Assembly: GCA_965240325.2 (NCBI GenBank)
Contig: OZ251249.1
Location: forward strand, 1 to 64,000
DNA from: Rebecca billardiae RCC1528
Taxonomy: Eukaryota; Haptophyta
Length of the DNA: 64,000 nucleotides
Direction: 5' to 3'
Part shown: positions 12,390-25,300 of the stretch, one piece after another
Layout of the letters: each line of letters starts with the position of its first letter
Numbering within the stretch: the stretch's first letter is position 1
Program-made: the position numbers and the translations under genes
The notes under the pieces: generated by a model
What the model saw: only the letters and a program-made list of their open reading frames with translations
Database searches by the model: none
What the model was told of the DNA's origin: nothing

Positions 12390-13060
12390 GCCGCCCCCAC
12401 ACCCCCGCTTTTTTCTTCCGTGGGGGCTGCCGCCCCCACACCCCCGCTTTGGACCGCCTCCGAACGCTCGTTCAGCCCGCTCACTGCCGGCGGCGCCGGC
12501 GGCGGGCGCGGCGCGCGGGAGCAGCTCGGTGGCAGCCATCGTCGCCGGCGGCAATTTTTGGCGGTGGCATGGAAAAAACAAGTAGTCGTAGTATTCAAAA
12601 ACCAATATTCGGACAGATTCGCCCGGTGAAACGGCCGCGCGCTGGACTGAGGCTCTGCTGCCGCCGCGCAATGGCGGCCGGCCCGCCCAGCGTCGTGGCT
12701 GGGCGACTCTGGAGGGTGAGAGCGGCGGAACGGCATATGAGAAGGGTCGGAAGAAGCTATCAGGCGACTCAGTGGGGCATGCTGGTCACGTCAGGCAGCT
12801 TTGTTGCCGCGCCCCCGACCCGCTCGCCACCTGCACTGTTGTTGGGCGCCGGTCGGGTCTGCAGCCGTGCGCCGAAGTAAACTGGTGGTCGTAAGGCTGA
12901 AGGGGGGGGCTGCCGCCGCCATACAGCCGCTCTTTATCTTGCGGGGCTGCCGCCTTCACACGCCCGCGCGCTCTTTCGGCCGCCTCCGCACGCTCGGTCA
13001 GCCCGCTCACCGCCAGCGCCGGTGGCGGCAGAAGGCTTGCACCTTGCTCTGCGCATTCAG

Positions 13061-13769
13061 TCATGAGGCTGTCGAAATAAGGCTCAAGGGTGGGGGCTGC
13101 CGCCCCCACACCCCCGCTTTTTTCTTCCGTGGGGGCTGCCGCCCCCACACCCCCGCTTTGGACCGCCTCCGAACGCTCGTTCAGCCCGCTCACTGCCGGC
13201 GGCGCCGGCGGCGGGCGCGGCGCGCGGGAGCAGCTCGGTGGCAGCCATCGTCGCCGGCGGCAATTTTTGGCGGTGGCATGGAAAAAACAAGTAGTCGTAG
13301 TATTCAAAAACCAATATTCGGACAGATTCGCCCGGTGAAACGGCCGCGCGCTGGACTGAGGCTCTGCTGCCGCCGCGCAATGGCGGCCGGCCCGCCCAGC
13401 GTCGTGGCTGGGCGACTCTGGAGGGTGAGAGCGGCGGAACGGCATATGAGAAGGGTCGGAAGAAGCTATCAGGCGACTCAGTGGGGCATGCTGGTCACGT
13501 CAGGCAGCTTTGTTGCCGCGCCCCCGACCCGCTCGCCACCTGCACTGTTGTTGGGCGCCGGTCGGGTCTGCAGCCGTGCGCCGAAGTAAACTGGTGGTCG
13601 TAAGGCTGAAGGGGGGGGCTGCCGCCGCCATACAGCCGCTCTTTATCTTGCGGGGCTGCCGCCTTCACACGCCCGCGCGCTCTTTCGGCCGCCTCCGCAC
13701 GCTCGGTCAGCCCGCTCACCGCCAGCGCCGGTGGCGGCAGAAGGCTTGCACCTTGCTCTGCGCATTCAG
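13061..13769 (+). repeat. Subtelomeric repeat A, intact copy without insertions
   Basis: Full 709-bp A repeat directly abutting the previous A tail. It shows the uninterrupted target sites of both B (CATTCAG|TCATGAGG) and C (hairpin loop). Confidence 0.93.
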
Positions 13770-14254
13770 TCATGAGGCTGTCGAAATAAGGCTCAAGGGT
13801 GGGGGCTGCCGCCCCCACACCCCCGCTTTTTTCTTCCGTGGGGGCTGCCGCCCCCACACCCCCGCTTTGGACCGCCTCCGAACGCTCGTTCAGCCCGCTC
13901 ACTGCCGGCGGCGCCGGCGGCGGGCGCGGCGCGCGGGAGCAGCTCGGTGGCAGCCATCGTCGCCGGCGGCAATTTTTGGCGGTGGCATGGAAAAAACAAG
14001 TAGTCGTAGTATTCAAAAACCAATATTCGGACAGATTCGCCCGGTGAAACGGCCGCGCGCTGGACTGAGGCTCTGCTGCCGCCGCGCAATGGCGGCCGGC
14101 CCGCCCAGCGTCGTGGCTGGGCGACTCTGGAGGGTGAGAGCGGCGGAACGGCATATGAGAAGGGTCGGAAGAAGCTATCAGGCGACTCAGTGGGGCATGC
14201 TGGTCACGTCAGGCAGCTTTGTTGCCGCGCCCCCGACCCGCTCGCCACCTGCAC
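13770..14254 (+). repeat. Subtelomeric repeat A, truncated last copy
   Basis: Matches the first 485 bp or so of A, then diverges after CTCGCCACCTGCAC. This is the inner boundary of the recent array. Confidence 0.9.
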
Positions 14255-15860
14255 GGTTGACGTGAGCCGGTCGGAGGCCCGGTCGGGCTCCGCCCGCCCA
14301 CGCGACGAGCCAAGACTCGAGATCGGCATATGAGACTGCCGCCAAATAAATTGGGGAGGGGTCCTCATACCATGCCCATCACGACCAGCCGAGTGCGCGC
14401 GTGGCCCCGTGATTTTGGGGAGTGGGCACCTCTTATACACGGGTAGTATAGAGTGGCACTGCACCGCCGCTTGGGTCGGGGCGCGCCCTCAGCCGACGCC
14501 CCCACCGCCCGCGCGTCGGCGCAGCGCTCGGCCGCACAAGCCAAGTAAGCAGTTGGGCTGGCGGGCATCAAGATGTGCACGCTGGGGCGCGCCCCTGAGG
14601 GGCCTGACGCCACGCCCCACCGGGCAGCCTCGGTCTGCTACTGGTAGTATGGGGTGGCACTGCGCCACCGCTTGCTTCGGGGCGCGGTCTCAGCCGACGC
14701 CCCCACCTCCCGCGCGTCCGCGCAGCGCTCGGCCGCGCCGGCCAAGTGGCAGTTGTGACGGCGGGCGAGATGTGCACGCTGGGGCGCGCCCCTGAGGGGC
14801 CTGACGCCACGCCCCACGTGTCGTACTTGGTCTACCGGTAGTCTAGAGCGACACTGCACCGCCGCTTGGGTCGGGGCGCGCTCTCAGCCGACGCCCCCAG
14901 CGCCCGCGCGTCGGCGCAGCGCTCGGCCGCGCCCTCCGAGTGGCACACTGCAATAAACCGGGCGGCCTAGCGGGAACGGTAGCACTCAGCGACGGACCCA
15001 GAGGCTGTGTGCGTGTGTGCGGGGCATTTGCCGACGTGAAGGCCGCAGTGGACCCTGGACGAGCTGAAACCGCGAGGGCACTCCCAACTACCGCCCCGGT
15101 GCGCCGCCACAGCGTGAGCTCGGCGGCCAACGACTGGAGCCACGATGGGCGGGCGGCGCCGAGCCAGTGGCACACGGCACGGCCGAGCGCGTATTGAGGC
15201 CCTCAGCGACAGCCGTGGCCGGCCGCAGTGACCCCCGGGCGAGCCGCAACCGCGAGGACACTCCCAATTACCGGCCTAGTGGGCCGCCACAGCGTGCGCT
15301 TCGCGGTTGACTGGAGCCGTGCCCGCTTGTGCAGAGCCAGTCAGTGGCACACGGCGGGCCGAGCCAGTCAAGTGGCACTCAGCGACGGACCCAGAGGCCG
15401 TACGCGGGGCATCTGCCGACGTGAACGTCCACAGTGCTTCTGCGCGTGCCCTCAGCCCACGCCCCCAGCGCCCGCTCGTCGGCGCAGAGCTCGGCCGCGC
15501 CGTCGGAGTGGCAGTTCTAGTTCTGACGCCGGGCAAGATGTACACGCTGGGCGGCTGGGGCGCGCCCATGAGGGGCCGGGCGCCGCGCCCCACGCCCCAG
15601 ACTCGGTCTACCGGTGGTATGGAGCGGCACTGCACCACCGCTTGCTTCGGGGCGCGCCTTCAGCTGACGCCCCCAGCGCCCGCGCGTCGACGCGGCCTCC
15701 TGGCACACATTCGGCTCGGCCGCGCCCGCCGCGTGCCCTGCGCGTGCTTGGCATGCGCGGCGGGGGCAACCACCAGTCGGTTGGCGTTAGCCATCCAGCT
15801 CGCGCGCGCTGGGCGCGCCGCACACGTTCGCAGCTCACTACGCGCACCAGGTGCACGTTG
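14255..15860. repeat. Degenerate subtelomeric repeats, two interleaved families
   Basis: One family recurs about every 200 bp near 14450, 14650, 14850 and 15620. It is recognised by a GGCACTGCACC..GCTT core followed by TCAGCCGACGCCCCCA and then GGGGCGCGCCC..GAGGGGCC. A second family carries CAGCGACGGACCCAGAG, then GGGGCAT.TGCCGACGTG, then ACCGCGAGG.CACTCCCAA; copies are near 14985-15120, 15210-15300 (partial) and 15375-15440, and another is at 43.3-43.6 kb. Copies are diverged, unlike the A/B/C array outside them. No gene is supported here. Confidence 0.7.
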
Positions 15861-16740
15861 GCCGAGCGTCAGATGGGGGGCCGGGGCGGGGGCAGCATCG
15901 ACCGGTGCGAGGCGCTGGGACGGCTGCGGCGCTCCACATCCGCAGCGCCCGGCCGCGCGGCCCGCCTCTCCGGTGCGGCCCAGCCAGCAGCAGCAGCACC
16001 CGGCAGGCGCCGCCGCGCGCGCCGCGCGGTCTGCTCGGGCGCGGAGCGGCAGCCTCGATGCCGCAGGAGCGTGCGTGGCGGGGCGAGGGCTCACACAAGT
16101 TCCACCGCGCAAGAGCCGCGCAATCGGCAGCCGTGACGCGCCGCTCGGCGCGGCCGCGCTCCCGCCCTGACTGGGCCGCCCTTGCTGCACGCGGGGATGC
16201 CCTCGCGGGCGTGGCCCGTTCACCCACCAGTTCGGCCGCCCAAGTGACCCGATTGCGATTGCCCGCACACAAACATGCCGTGCTGCGCCACGCTTGGCGC
16301 AACAGCACCTAGCCGGCCAGAAAGGCAGAAGCCAGCGGCACGGTTGCCGAGCGGTCAGCAGGACATTACTTGCAGGCAGCGGCGACTGAGACTCCTTATG
16401 GCGGCGGCAGGCGCGGGCGCGGTGGACGGCTGCCGACGAGACGACGCTCACGATGCATCGACGGCTCGCCTGTGGACGCCCAGCATCGCGGATCCCCCGC
16501 CCGAACCGCCGGGCGCAGCTGTTGGAGAGCCCACTGCGCGGCTAGCCGGAGGCAGGTCGGACGACGAGTGGGGCGGGGGCGGAGGCCGCCTTGGGCTGGT
16601 GCGAGGCGCAGGGGCGGATACGGCGCTCCACGTGCGTACCTCCAGGCGCACGACCGCCCCGTGCGACGCGGGCTCGCGCCCATCGCGCCGCGGGATGCAG
16701 ACTCGTCCCCGTGTGGGGAGAGGCCATGCTGAATTCGGCG
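15861..16740. other. GC-rich stretch, no gene seen
   Basis: Contains only Arg/Pro/Ala-rich chance frames on both strands. A short segment near 15880-15930 (GGGGGCAGCATCGACCGGTG) resembles sequence near 57785 and a weaker match near 16590, so it may be an old dispersed repeat. Confidence 0.5.
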
Positions 16741-18704
16741 CTGCCGCCAAAGGAATCAAGGGGGGTAGGACGGAAACGAGCCTCCCGGACTCCCCCTGCC
16801 GCTGGGAGGCTGTGTCCCGATCCGGTGCGGAGTTTGGAGGGCCCGGCATCTCGAAGGCGCCCACCTGGCGCCCCTCCCCGAACCGACCCCCGCCGCCCGG
16901 CGGCGTCCTGCTGGGCGCACGAGCGCGAGCTGGCCGCTGGCGTGAAGCCGAGGTGGAGCCAACTCGTCCTTCAGCTCGCAGGCGGCCCGGCTCCTGCGAC
17001 CGACCGCCCTGCGCGCGCATCCGCCTGCCTGCTTTGGTGCGGAGGCAAACCCGCACGACCCAGCCCGCCGCCGCCACGCGGCAGCCAGTCGGGGTGTCTT
17101 GTCGCGATTTGCGGGTGCGCACCCCGCGGGGCAGGTGGCACTGCCCCGCCCGGTCGCTTCCGATCAACGAAATTCCCTCGCAAGCGCCCGCGAACGTGGA
17201 TCCTCGCCGCGGGCTCGCCAGGGCCCATGTGCGCGCCCGGGTGCCCCGGTCGAGCCAGTCTGGTGCGAGCACCGAACGATGGTGCGGGCCGGAAGGCGTG
17301 GTGCGCGACGTCACCGAGGCTGCGGGCCAGCTAGGCACCGCTTGCGCGCCTACCAGTAGCCTGTGGGCCGACCACGCGTTCAACCGTGCACCCGATGGCA
17401 GTCACGGTGCTCTGCGGCTGGAGCGCGCTGTGCGCTCAGGCGCGAGCGGCCGCCAAGTTGCCGGGTAGACGCGGTGCGCACGCTATGGCAGCTGCGGATC
17501 AGCATCGCGCGAAGCTCTGCTGCCCCCACCTGAATGCTCGCAGCACCCACCACACGGCCAGCCGGCCGCGCGCGCCGCGCGGCCACCTCATTCGCGCACA
17601 GGATCAGCTTCATTCAGAGGCGTCGTAACAGCCGGCCGTACAACCGACAACACGTAGCCTTCTAGCGCGCGGTAGATCATCATCGACTTGAGCTTGTTCG
17701 TCCGTTCCCTCTCCGGTCTCCCGGACGTGGTGTGGCTATGAAAAAGAGCTCGAGAGTGCGCAGATGTTACGGCGCTTTCTCGCGCCGTGACTTCGAGTCT
17801 CACGTTGAGCACACAGTACAATATCCCAAGGCTCGCAGTCGTCGGGTGAGGTGGCCGCGCGGCGCGCGCGGCCGGCTGGCCGTGTGGTGGGTGCTGCGAG
17901 CATTCAGGTGGGGGCAGCAGAGCTTCGCGCGATGCTGATCCGCAGCTGCCATAGCGTGCGCACCGCGTCTACCCGGCAACTTGGCGGCCGCTCGCGCCTG
18001 AGCGCACAGCGCGCTCCAGCCGCAGAGCTGAGAGCACCGTGACTGCCATCGGGTGCACGGTTGAACGCGTGGTCGGCCCACAGGCTACTGGTAGGCGCGC
18101 AAGCGGTGCCTAGCTGGCCCGCAGCCTCGGTGACGTCGCGCACCACGCCTTCCGGCCCGCACCATCGTTCGGTGCTCGCACCAGACTGGCTCGACCGGGG
18201 CACCCGGGCGCGCACATGGGCCCTGGCGAGCCCGCGGCGATGATCCACGTTCGCGGGCGCTTGCGAGGGAATTTCGTTGATCGGAAGCGACCTGGCGGGG
18301 CAGTGCCACCTGCCCCGAGGGGTGCGCACCCGCAAATCGCGACAAGACACCCCGACTGGCTGCCGCGTGGCGGCGGCGGGCTGGGTCGTGCGGGTAGTGC
18401 CTCCGCACCAAAGCAGGCAGGCGGATGCGCGCGCAGGGCGGTCGGTCGCAGGAGCCGGGCCGCCTGCGAGCTGAAGGACGAGTTGGCTCCACCTCGGCTT
18501 CACGCCAGCGGCCAGCTCGCGCTCGTGCGCCCAGCAGGACGCCGCCGGGCGGCGGGGGTCGGTTCGGGGAGGGGCGCCAGGTGGGCGCCTTCGAGATGCC
18601 GGGCCCTCCAAACTCCGCACCGGATCGGGACACAGCCTCCCAGCGGCAGGGGGAGTCCGGGAGGCTCGTTTCCGTCCTACCCCCCTTGATTCCTTTGCTG
18701 CCGC
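16741..18704. mobile_element. Foldback element with ~845-bp inverted arms and 7-bp target duplication
   Basis: The left arm 16748-17590 and right arm 17847-18697 are near-perfect reverse complements around a 256-bp spacer. The right arm has about 8 extra bases near 18026-18036. The outer ends read CAAAGGAATCAAGG... and ...CCTTGATTCCTTTG. The element is bounded by a direct repeat CTGCCGC at 16741-16747 and 18698-18704, as expected of a target-site duplication. The arms hold no recognisable protein; frames in them appear on opposite strands simply because the arms mirror each other. The long inverted arms resemble foldback or very long TIR elements. The superfamily is not identifiable. Confidence 0.85.
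17591..17846. other. Spacer of the foldback element
   Basis: Single-copy loop between the inverted arms, less GC-rich than its flanks. A short run around 17780-17800 (GTGACTTCGAGTCTCACG) superficially recalls a tRNA T-arm, but no cloverleaf forms around it. No coding signal. Confidence 0.6.
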
Positions 18705-19260
18705 GACCAACGGTCGCTCGTCGGTGGCGTCGGAAAAAAGATCTGGTATTCCAAGCGACGAGAAATCCGGCCTCAAAGACCAGACCAGCATGGCCGCACT
18801 CCATCCCCGCCGTCCGCCAAAGGCGGCTGTCGTGCGCGTCGCGTGCGCGCGCACGCCGGCGCAGTGGTGCGCGAGGGGATCCACGCGCCGTCGAAGCACG
18901 CGCCCAGAGCGCCGCTCACAACGTCCCACGCGCTGCCAGCGCGACAGTGCGCGGCGGCGCGAGCGCACCGCCACTCCCCTAGCTCGGCCGCGCTGCCACG
19001 CAAACGCAGCCGGCCGCGCGCGGCCGCGCGGGTGCACTGCCGAGCGGTCGAGCGCGCGTGCTGGGAGGATGCACTCGCGTCTCCATCCTTCGCACGACGC
19101 CGCGCAGTGCGTGGCGCCCGTCAGCAACGCGCGAACAGCTGCCAAGTCTGCGCGGAGCTCCGGGCCGTGGCACCGCGCTCCTGCTCGCCACCGCCGACAC
19201 GCTGACCGCGCTCGAGTGGGCCCGCACCTGCCCGCCGAGCACGCACCCTCGGGGGCGAAC
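18705..19260. other. Noncoding stretch downstream of the giant gene
   Basis: No recognisable gene or repeat. It probably includes the 3' flank of the minus-strand giant gene, but no polyadenylation signal could be assigned. Confidence 0.5.
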
Positions 19261-19299
19261 CCATCTTTGCTTCGTATAAGCAACCTGCGGTAAGGAGAT
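19261..19299 (+). repeat. Degraded solo terminus of the 37.8-kb MITE-like family
   Basis: CTTTGCTTCGTATAAGCAA followed by CCTGCGGTAAGGAGATA resembles the right terminus of the element at 37762-38745 (GCTTCCATACGAAGC then CTGCGGTAAGGGGATA). It lies about 35 bp past the stop codon of the giant gene and may contribute to its 3' end. Confidence 0.5.
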
Positions 19300-19333
19300 A
19301 ACCTGCTGGTATGTACTAGCGCGCCGCTGCTCG

Positions 19334-22300
19334 TCAGCCGCGGAAGAAGAAGTGCAGCGCGCCGAGCACGCGCGCGCACGCCGCGCCGAGCGCGCGGACG
19401 AGCGCGCGCTCCGAGCGCGCGGCCTGCCGCGTGGCGGCGTGCGCGAGGCCGGGCCCCGCGTGCGCGGCGAGCAGCAGCGCCGGCTCGCACCCGAGCGCCG
19501 AGCCGAGCAGCGCGCCGCCCCACGAGCCGATCATCGCGCGCGTCTTGGCCTCGCCGAAGAGGCGGCCGTACACGATCACGAGGGCGCACAGCCCGACGAA
19601 CGTGCCGAGCATCGCTGCCCACGCGCACGCGGCGAGCGCGCGCAGTCGGCGGCGCTCGCGCTCATCCGACGGTGCCTCCTCCTCCTCCTCCTCCCCCCCC
19701 GCAGGCGGCGCGTGCCGCCTGAGGCGGCGCGCATGCGCCTCGCGCCGCGCAGCGTACCAGCGCACGAGCTGGCACTCGAGGATGCGACCCGCGCCCGGCG
19801 GCTGCGCCGCGCCGGGCGCGGGCACCGCCGCGAGCTCGAGCGCGAGCCGGCGCCGCTCGAGCGCGGTGAGCGGCTCCCCCAGCTCGGTCATGAGCACGCC
19901 CACCTCGGCCGAGTCGAGCGCGCCGTCGACGTCCAAGTCGTACATCTGGAACGCGACGCGCAGCGCGGAGAGCTCCGCCGAGCGCACGGACGCGAGGTCG
20001 GGCGCGGTGCGCGAGGCGCAGCCACTCGCCCACGAGAGCGCCGGGCTCACGCGCCGGCGGAAGCCGTGGAGCGCGGCGGCGGGCGCGCCCCCCGACCACG
20101 GCGCGGCGTTGGGCAGGCGGCACGCCGGCCGTGCAGTCGCGCCGGGTGCGGCTGGCGGCGGCGGCGACGGCGGCGGCGGCGGCGGCGACGAGCCGGCGGC
20201 GGCGACGGGCGGCGCGGCGGCCTGCTCCCAGACCACGCGCCGCGCGCCGCGCCGCGCGGCCTGCCGCCGCGCCACCGCGCCGAGCGCGCCGACGCCAACG
20301 GCGGCGGCGCGGCGCGTCCCCTCGTCGTCGGCCGCGCCGCCGGCGGAGCCGACGGGGCGCGGCGCTGCGCCCTCCGCCCCGCCCGCGTCCTCCTCCGCGG
20401 CGGCGGCGGCGATCGCGGCGGCGGTGACGCGCGCCGCGCCGGTGGGCACGAGCGCGCGCCGCGCCGTTGTGCCCACGGCGCCACCCACCGCGCGCAGCTC
20501 TGGGCCGCTCGGCGCGGCGCCCTCGCGCACGAGCCGCGCGCTCGCGCCGCCGCTGCGCGGCCGGCTGCGGCTGCACGCGCCGCCGAGCAAGTCGGCGTCC
20601 GTCGGGGGCGCGACCGCCTCGACCTCGCCCGGTGTCGGCGGCGGCTCGGACGCGACGCGCACCGCGCCCTGGTCCGCCTCGCCCGAGCCGTCGTCGGAGG
20701 CGGCGGCCGGGCGCGCGCCGGCGCGCGCGGGCACGACGCGGTCGCGCGCGCTGCGCGGCCGCGTCCCCTCCGCTGCCTCCGCCGCCCACAGCGGCGTGTC
20801 CGCCGGCGCCGCCGCCCCGCCCAGCGGCCAGGCGGGCACCGGGGATGCCGTGTCGCCGTCGGCCGAGCGGCGCCCGCCCCAGCGCGAGGAGGCGCGCGCG
20901 CCGACGATCGCAGCCGCGCGCCGCCAGCCGCGCGGCCCGCGCGGCGACGGCGACGCGGGCGTGGGCAGCGCGGCGCTGCCACCACAGCCCGCCGCCGCGG
21001 CGGCGACCATCGCGGCGGCCGCCTTGGCCTTCGATGCGCGCGCCGCCGCCGCCTCCGCCTCGCTCGCGCGCTGCGAGACCAGCGCGTGCAAGCCGCGGTA
21101 CAGCCGGCGCGCGGGCGCGGCGCGCGCGCGCGCGCCGCACGTGGCCCAGAGCGCGTTGAAGAGGCCGAGCGCGGGGCCACAGAGCAGCGCGCCGAGCGCG
21201 GCGCGCGCCGCGACCGTGAGCGGCCGCACCGCCTCCGCGCCGCCCTCCTCGGGCGTGGGCGCGTACAGCATGCACTCCGCGAGCAGCTGCAGCGCGCCCA
21301 TGTTGAAGAGCGTCTGCACCAGCTCGGCTCGGCGCGGGAACGCCTCTGCGGGCGCGAGCAGCAGCCCGAGCGCCGTGTGGCCGTCCGCCACGGCCAGCAG
21401 CGCGTCGTGCGCGCGCGCCGCCCACGCGCGCTGCAGCAGCAGCCGCCGACGCGCCTCGGCCGCGCCCTCCCACCGCGCCGACGGGCCGAACCGCTCGCGC
21501 GCGGGCCGGAGCGCCGACGAGGGCGGCGCGGCGGACGACGCGCGGCCCGCGCTCGACGTGCGCAGCGCGGGCGGGCGCGCCCAGCGGCGCAGCGGCGAGC
21601 GCGGCGGCACGCGCGTGCCGCGCGCCGCCGAGCCGCGCCGCGGCGGCGCGGCCCACGGCGCGGCGCGCTCCGGGCTGGGCGCCTGGCTGTCGTCCGCCTC
21701 GCCCGCGCCGCCGCCCAGCCGCTCGTCGAGGGTCGGGCTGTGGGCCGCCGGGCTGCGCGCCGCGCCGCTCGCGCGCGAGGCGGCGCGCGATCGCAGCCGC
21801 GCGCCGCCGTGCGCGGGGCTGGGCAGCGCGCTGCTCGCGCACGACTCGCCGCGCGAGCGCAGGCACGGCGACGCGCGCGGCACGAGCAGCGCGGCGCGCG
21901 CGGCGGTGTCCGCCCCCTCCGCCTCCGCGTCGCCCTCGGCGAGCGCGCCGCCCCACGGCTCGGCGCGCGAGGCGGCGCGCGAGCGCAGCCGCGCGCCCAC
22001 GGCCGGGCTGGGCAGCGCGCTGCTCGGGCCCGACGAGCCGCGCGAGTGCAGGCACGGCGACGCGCGCGGCCCGCGCCGGGGCGCGAGCGCGGGGCTGGGG
22101 CCGAGGGAGGCGTCGCGCGAGTGCGCGCGCCAGTCGCCGTCGTCGCCGCCGCCCTCGCCGCCCGACGACGCGTAGCGGATCGGCGGCGAGCTCGAGCGCG
22201 CCGTCGCCTCCGCGGCGGCCGACGCGCTCGCGAGTGCGCGCGAGGCGCGCGCCCCCGCGGCGGACGCGCGCACGGACGCGGCGCGCGAGGCGCGCGACGC

Positions 22301-25300
22301 GCGCTCCGCCGCGGCGGCCGCCACCGCGGCGGCCGCCGCGCGCCGTGCGCGCAGCCGCACGCGCCCGAGCGTGGTGAGCTGCTCGGCGGGCGACGTCTCG
22401 GCGGCGCGCGCTGGCAGGCGCTGCGCGCTCGAGCGCAGCCGCTCGCGCGCCGCGGCGAGCTTCGAGACGTGCCCCGCCGTGCCCACCTCGCGCGCGCGCC
22501 ACGCGACGTAGCCGCGCCGCGCGTGCGCGTCGGCGAGCGCGGCGAGCAGCAGCGCGAGCCCGTTGAGCGCCGCGAGCAGGTACACCAGCCGGTAGACAGT
22601 CGGGTTCTCGCGGTGGCCGGCGGCGGGCGAGCCGAGCGCCGCGCGCGCGTCGCGTGCGGAGAAGGTGTTGACGCGCACGCTGGCCGCGCCGGCACCCTCG
22701 CCGCTGGGCAGCGGCACGGAGATGGCGCCAAAGTCGGTGAGGTGGGTGCACGCGCAGTAGAGCAGCGACGGGTCCGGCCCGGCCACTGTCTCGCAGCCGG
22801 CGGTGGACCACGCGCCCGCGCCCTCGTCCCACCAGTGGCACGCGTCGAGCGCGCCGCAGCCCGGGCCCGAGTAGGGCGGCTCGCACGCGCACGCGCCGCC
22901 GCCCGTGCCGTTCGCGCCGGGGCTCGCGCCGCGCACGCACGCGCCGCGCCCGCCGCACACGGCGCACGCGCCGCCCTCCTCCGCGCCGCGCGCGCAGCCG
23001 GGCGGCAGCCACTCGGCGCACGAGCCGCTCGCGCTGTACTGCAGCGGCGGCGCGCGGCGCAGCGCCCGGGGCATTCCGAGCACGATCGGCGTGGCCAGCT
23101 CGGACACGGCCAGCGCGGCCCCGCCGCCCGCCGCCGCGCCCGGCTGGAAGAGCGAGACGGAGAAGACGCGCGAGGCGAGGCCGGCCGAGGGCACGGTGCC
23201 GTTCTCCTCCTCCGACCCGCCGCCCGCGGGCGGCACGCGCCTGGCGCCATGCACATTGGGCTCGATCGAGTGGATCAGCACGTCCACGCCGCCGCCGAGG
23301 TCCAGGGCGGCGGGCACGGCGCGCAGCACGCCCGCGGGCAGCGAGACCGAGCCGCCGCCGGCCGCGGGGCCGGCGAGCGTCGGCGCGCCGCCCGCCTCCA
23401 GCTCGGCCGCGCTCGCGCGCGCCGCCGCGACGGCGAGGGTCGCGCCTGCCGCGGACGCTGGCGGCTCGCCCGGCTGCGCGCCGGCGAGCAGTGCGCTCGC
23501 CAGCGCCGAAGCGGCCGCGCTCGCCGCCGCGCCGATCGCCCCCGCGCCCGCGCCCGCGCCCGCATCCGCGCCGCCGGGCGCGAGCGCGGCGTCCACCGCG
23601 CCGAGCAGCTGCGCCATCAGCCCCGACCCCGCGCCGCTGCGCGCGGCCGCCGCGCCGATCGCGCCCGCCTGCCGCAGCGCGGCCGCGCGCGCGGCGCCGT
23701 CGAGCGCGGCCGCGGGCGCGGCGGCGAGCACGGCGGCGAGCGCGCCCGCCGCCTGCTCGCGCGCCGCCGCGGTCGCCACGCCGTCCGCCGCGACGAGCTC
23801 GGCGCCCAGGCCGAGCAGCGCGCGCGCCGCCTCGGCGTCGGCCACTGCGCCGCCGCCCGCGCCGAGCGTGCCGCCGAGCGCGCGCAGCAGCTGGCGCGCG
23901 CTCGACAGCTGGCCGGCCACGGCCGCGCGCCGCGCGGCCGCCAGCGCCTCGGCGACTGCGCCGGCGGCGGGCGTGGGCAGCACCGCGCGCACGGCGGCCG
24001 TGGCGCGCGCGCACGCGCCGTGCGCGTCGCACACGTCCACGAGCACCGAGCCGTTGCCAGGCGGCAGCGCGACGCGCAGCAGCCACGGCGCACCGCCCGG
24101 CTCGGCGAGCGTCGCGACGCCGCCGCCGATCGCGCCGTGTGCCGCGTGCCCAAACGCGTAGGAGAGCGGCAGGTCGTCCTCGTCGTCGTCCGCCCAGCCG
24201 GGCGCGGCGAGCGCGAAGGGCGTGCGCAGCGCCACGCCCGCGCGCGGCTCCACGCCCACGCCGCCCCCGTGCGGCGGCCGGTTGAGCGCCAGCACGAGCG
24301 TCGCCGCGGCCGAGGCGCCGAGCACGCCCAGCCGCGCGGCCGCGGCCGCGCGCTCGGCGGTGGCGGGCGCGAGCGTCGCGCTGAGCGTGAGCGCGTAGCT
24401 GCCGCCGGGGGCCAGCGCGCCCGAGCGCAAGGCGAGCACCGCCCCGAGCGCGCCCGTCGTCGTCACGCGCGCCGCGTCCGACAGGTCGGGCGCGGAGACA
24501 GCGCCGCCGTCCGCGCCGCCCGCGCCGGGCCCGCCGAGCGGCCGCGCGCTCCAGCTGAGGTTGAAGTCGCGCTCGGCCCACGCCCACGTCCCGCCCGGCG
24601 CGGCGGGGTCGGGCGTGCCGAGGCCAACGCTCGCGCGCACGCTCAGCCGCTCCGACGGCAGCGCCCACGCCGCGCTCGGCGGGCGGCCGCCGCGCGGCGG
24701 CGCGATGGCGATGGCGGGCAGCGGGCGCGCGGACGGCACCACGCGCACGCTCGCGCGCGCGACGGCGCGCGCGCCGGCGGCGGCGCCGCCCGCGGCCGCG
24801 GCGCGCGAGACGGTCACCTCGAGCGCGTGCGTGCCCACGCCCAGCGCGCCCGCCGGCACCGCCAGCACCGCGCGCGACGTGTCCACCCACGCCGGCAGGA
24901 CGACCTCGGCGCCGAGCTCGAGCGAGCGCGCGGCCCACGCGAAATGGAGCGAGCCGGCGCCGTCCGGCTCGTCCGGGTCGGCGGAGGCGGAGGCATCGAG
25001 CGCGAAGGGCTCGCAGCCGGGCACCGCCGCCGTGCCGTTCGCCGTGCCGTCCGCGCCCGCCGCCGCGCGCTGCGCCGGCTGCAGCAGCAGCGGCGTGGCG
25101 TCGCTCGCGCGCACGTCGAGCGACGCGGCGCCGAGCACGGCGTGCACCGGCTGCGCGGCCACGAGCACGCGCACGCGCGCCGTGCTCGACGCGCCGTCCG
25201 CCGCCGCCGCCTCCCACGCGCGCACCTCGAGCTCGTACGCGAAACCCGCGCTGAGCGCGTGCGGACGCAGCAGCAGCGACGCGCTCGCGCCCGCGCCGCC

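Larger units (their letters stand above)
7785..13060 (+). repeat. Composite subtelomeric unit B+A(C), copy 2 (5,276 bp)
   Basis: Second head-to-tail copy of the composite unit. Its spacing to the first is 5,275 bp before about position 8828 and 5,276 after it, because of one extra A in the run before CATGCTTGGG. Internal features sit at the expected offsets. Confidence 0.95.

Noticed and set aside
17700-17810. Possible tRNA gene in the foldback spacer (GACTTCGAGTC resembling a T-arm)
   Set aside because: No acceptor stem, D-arm or anticodon arm could be paired around it.
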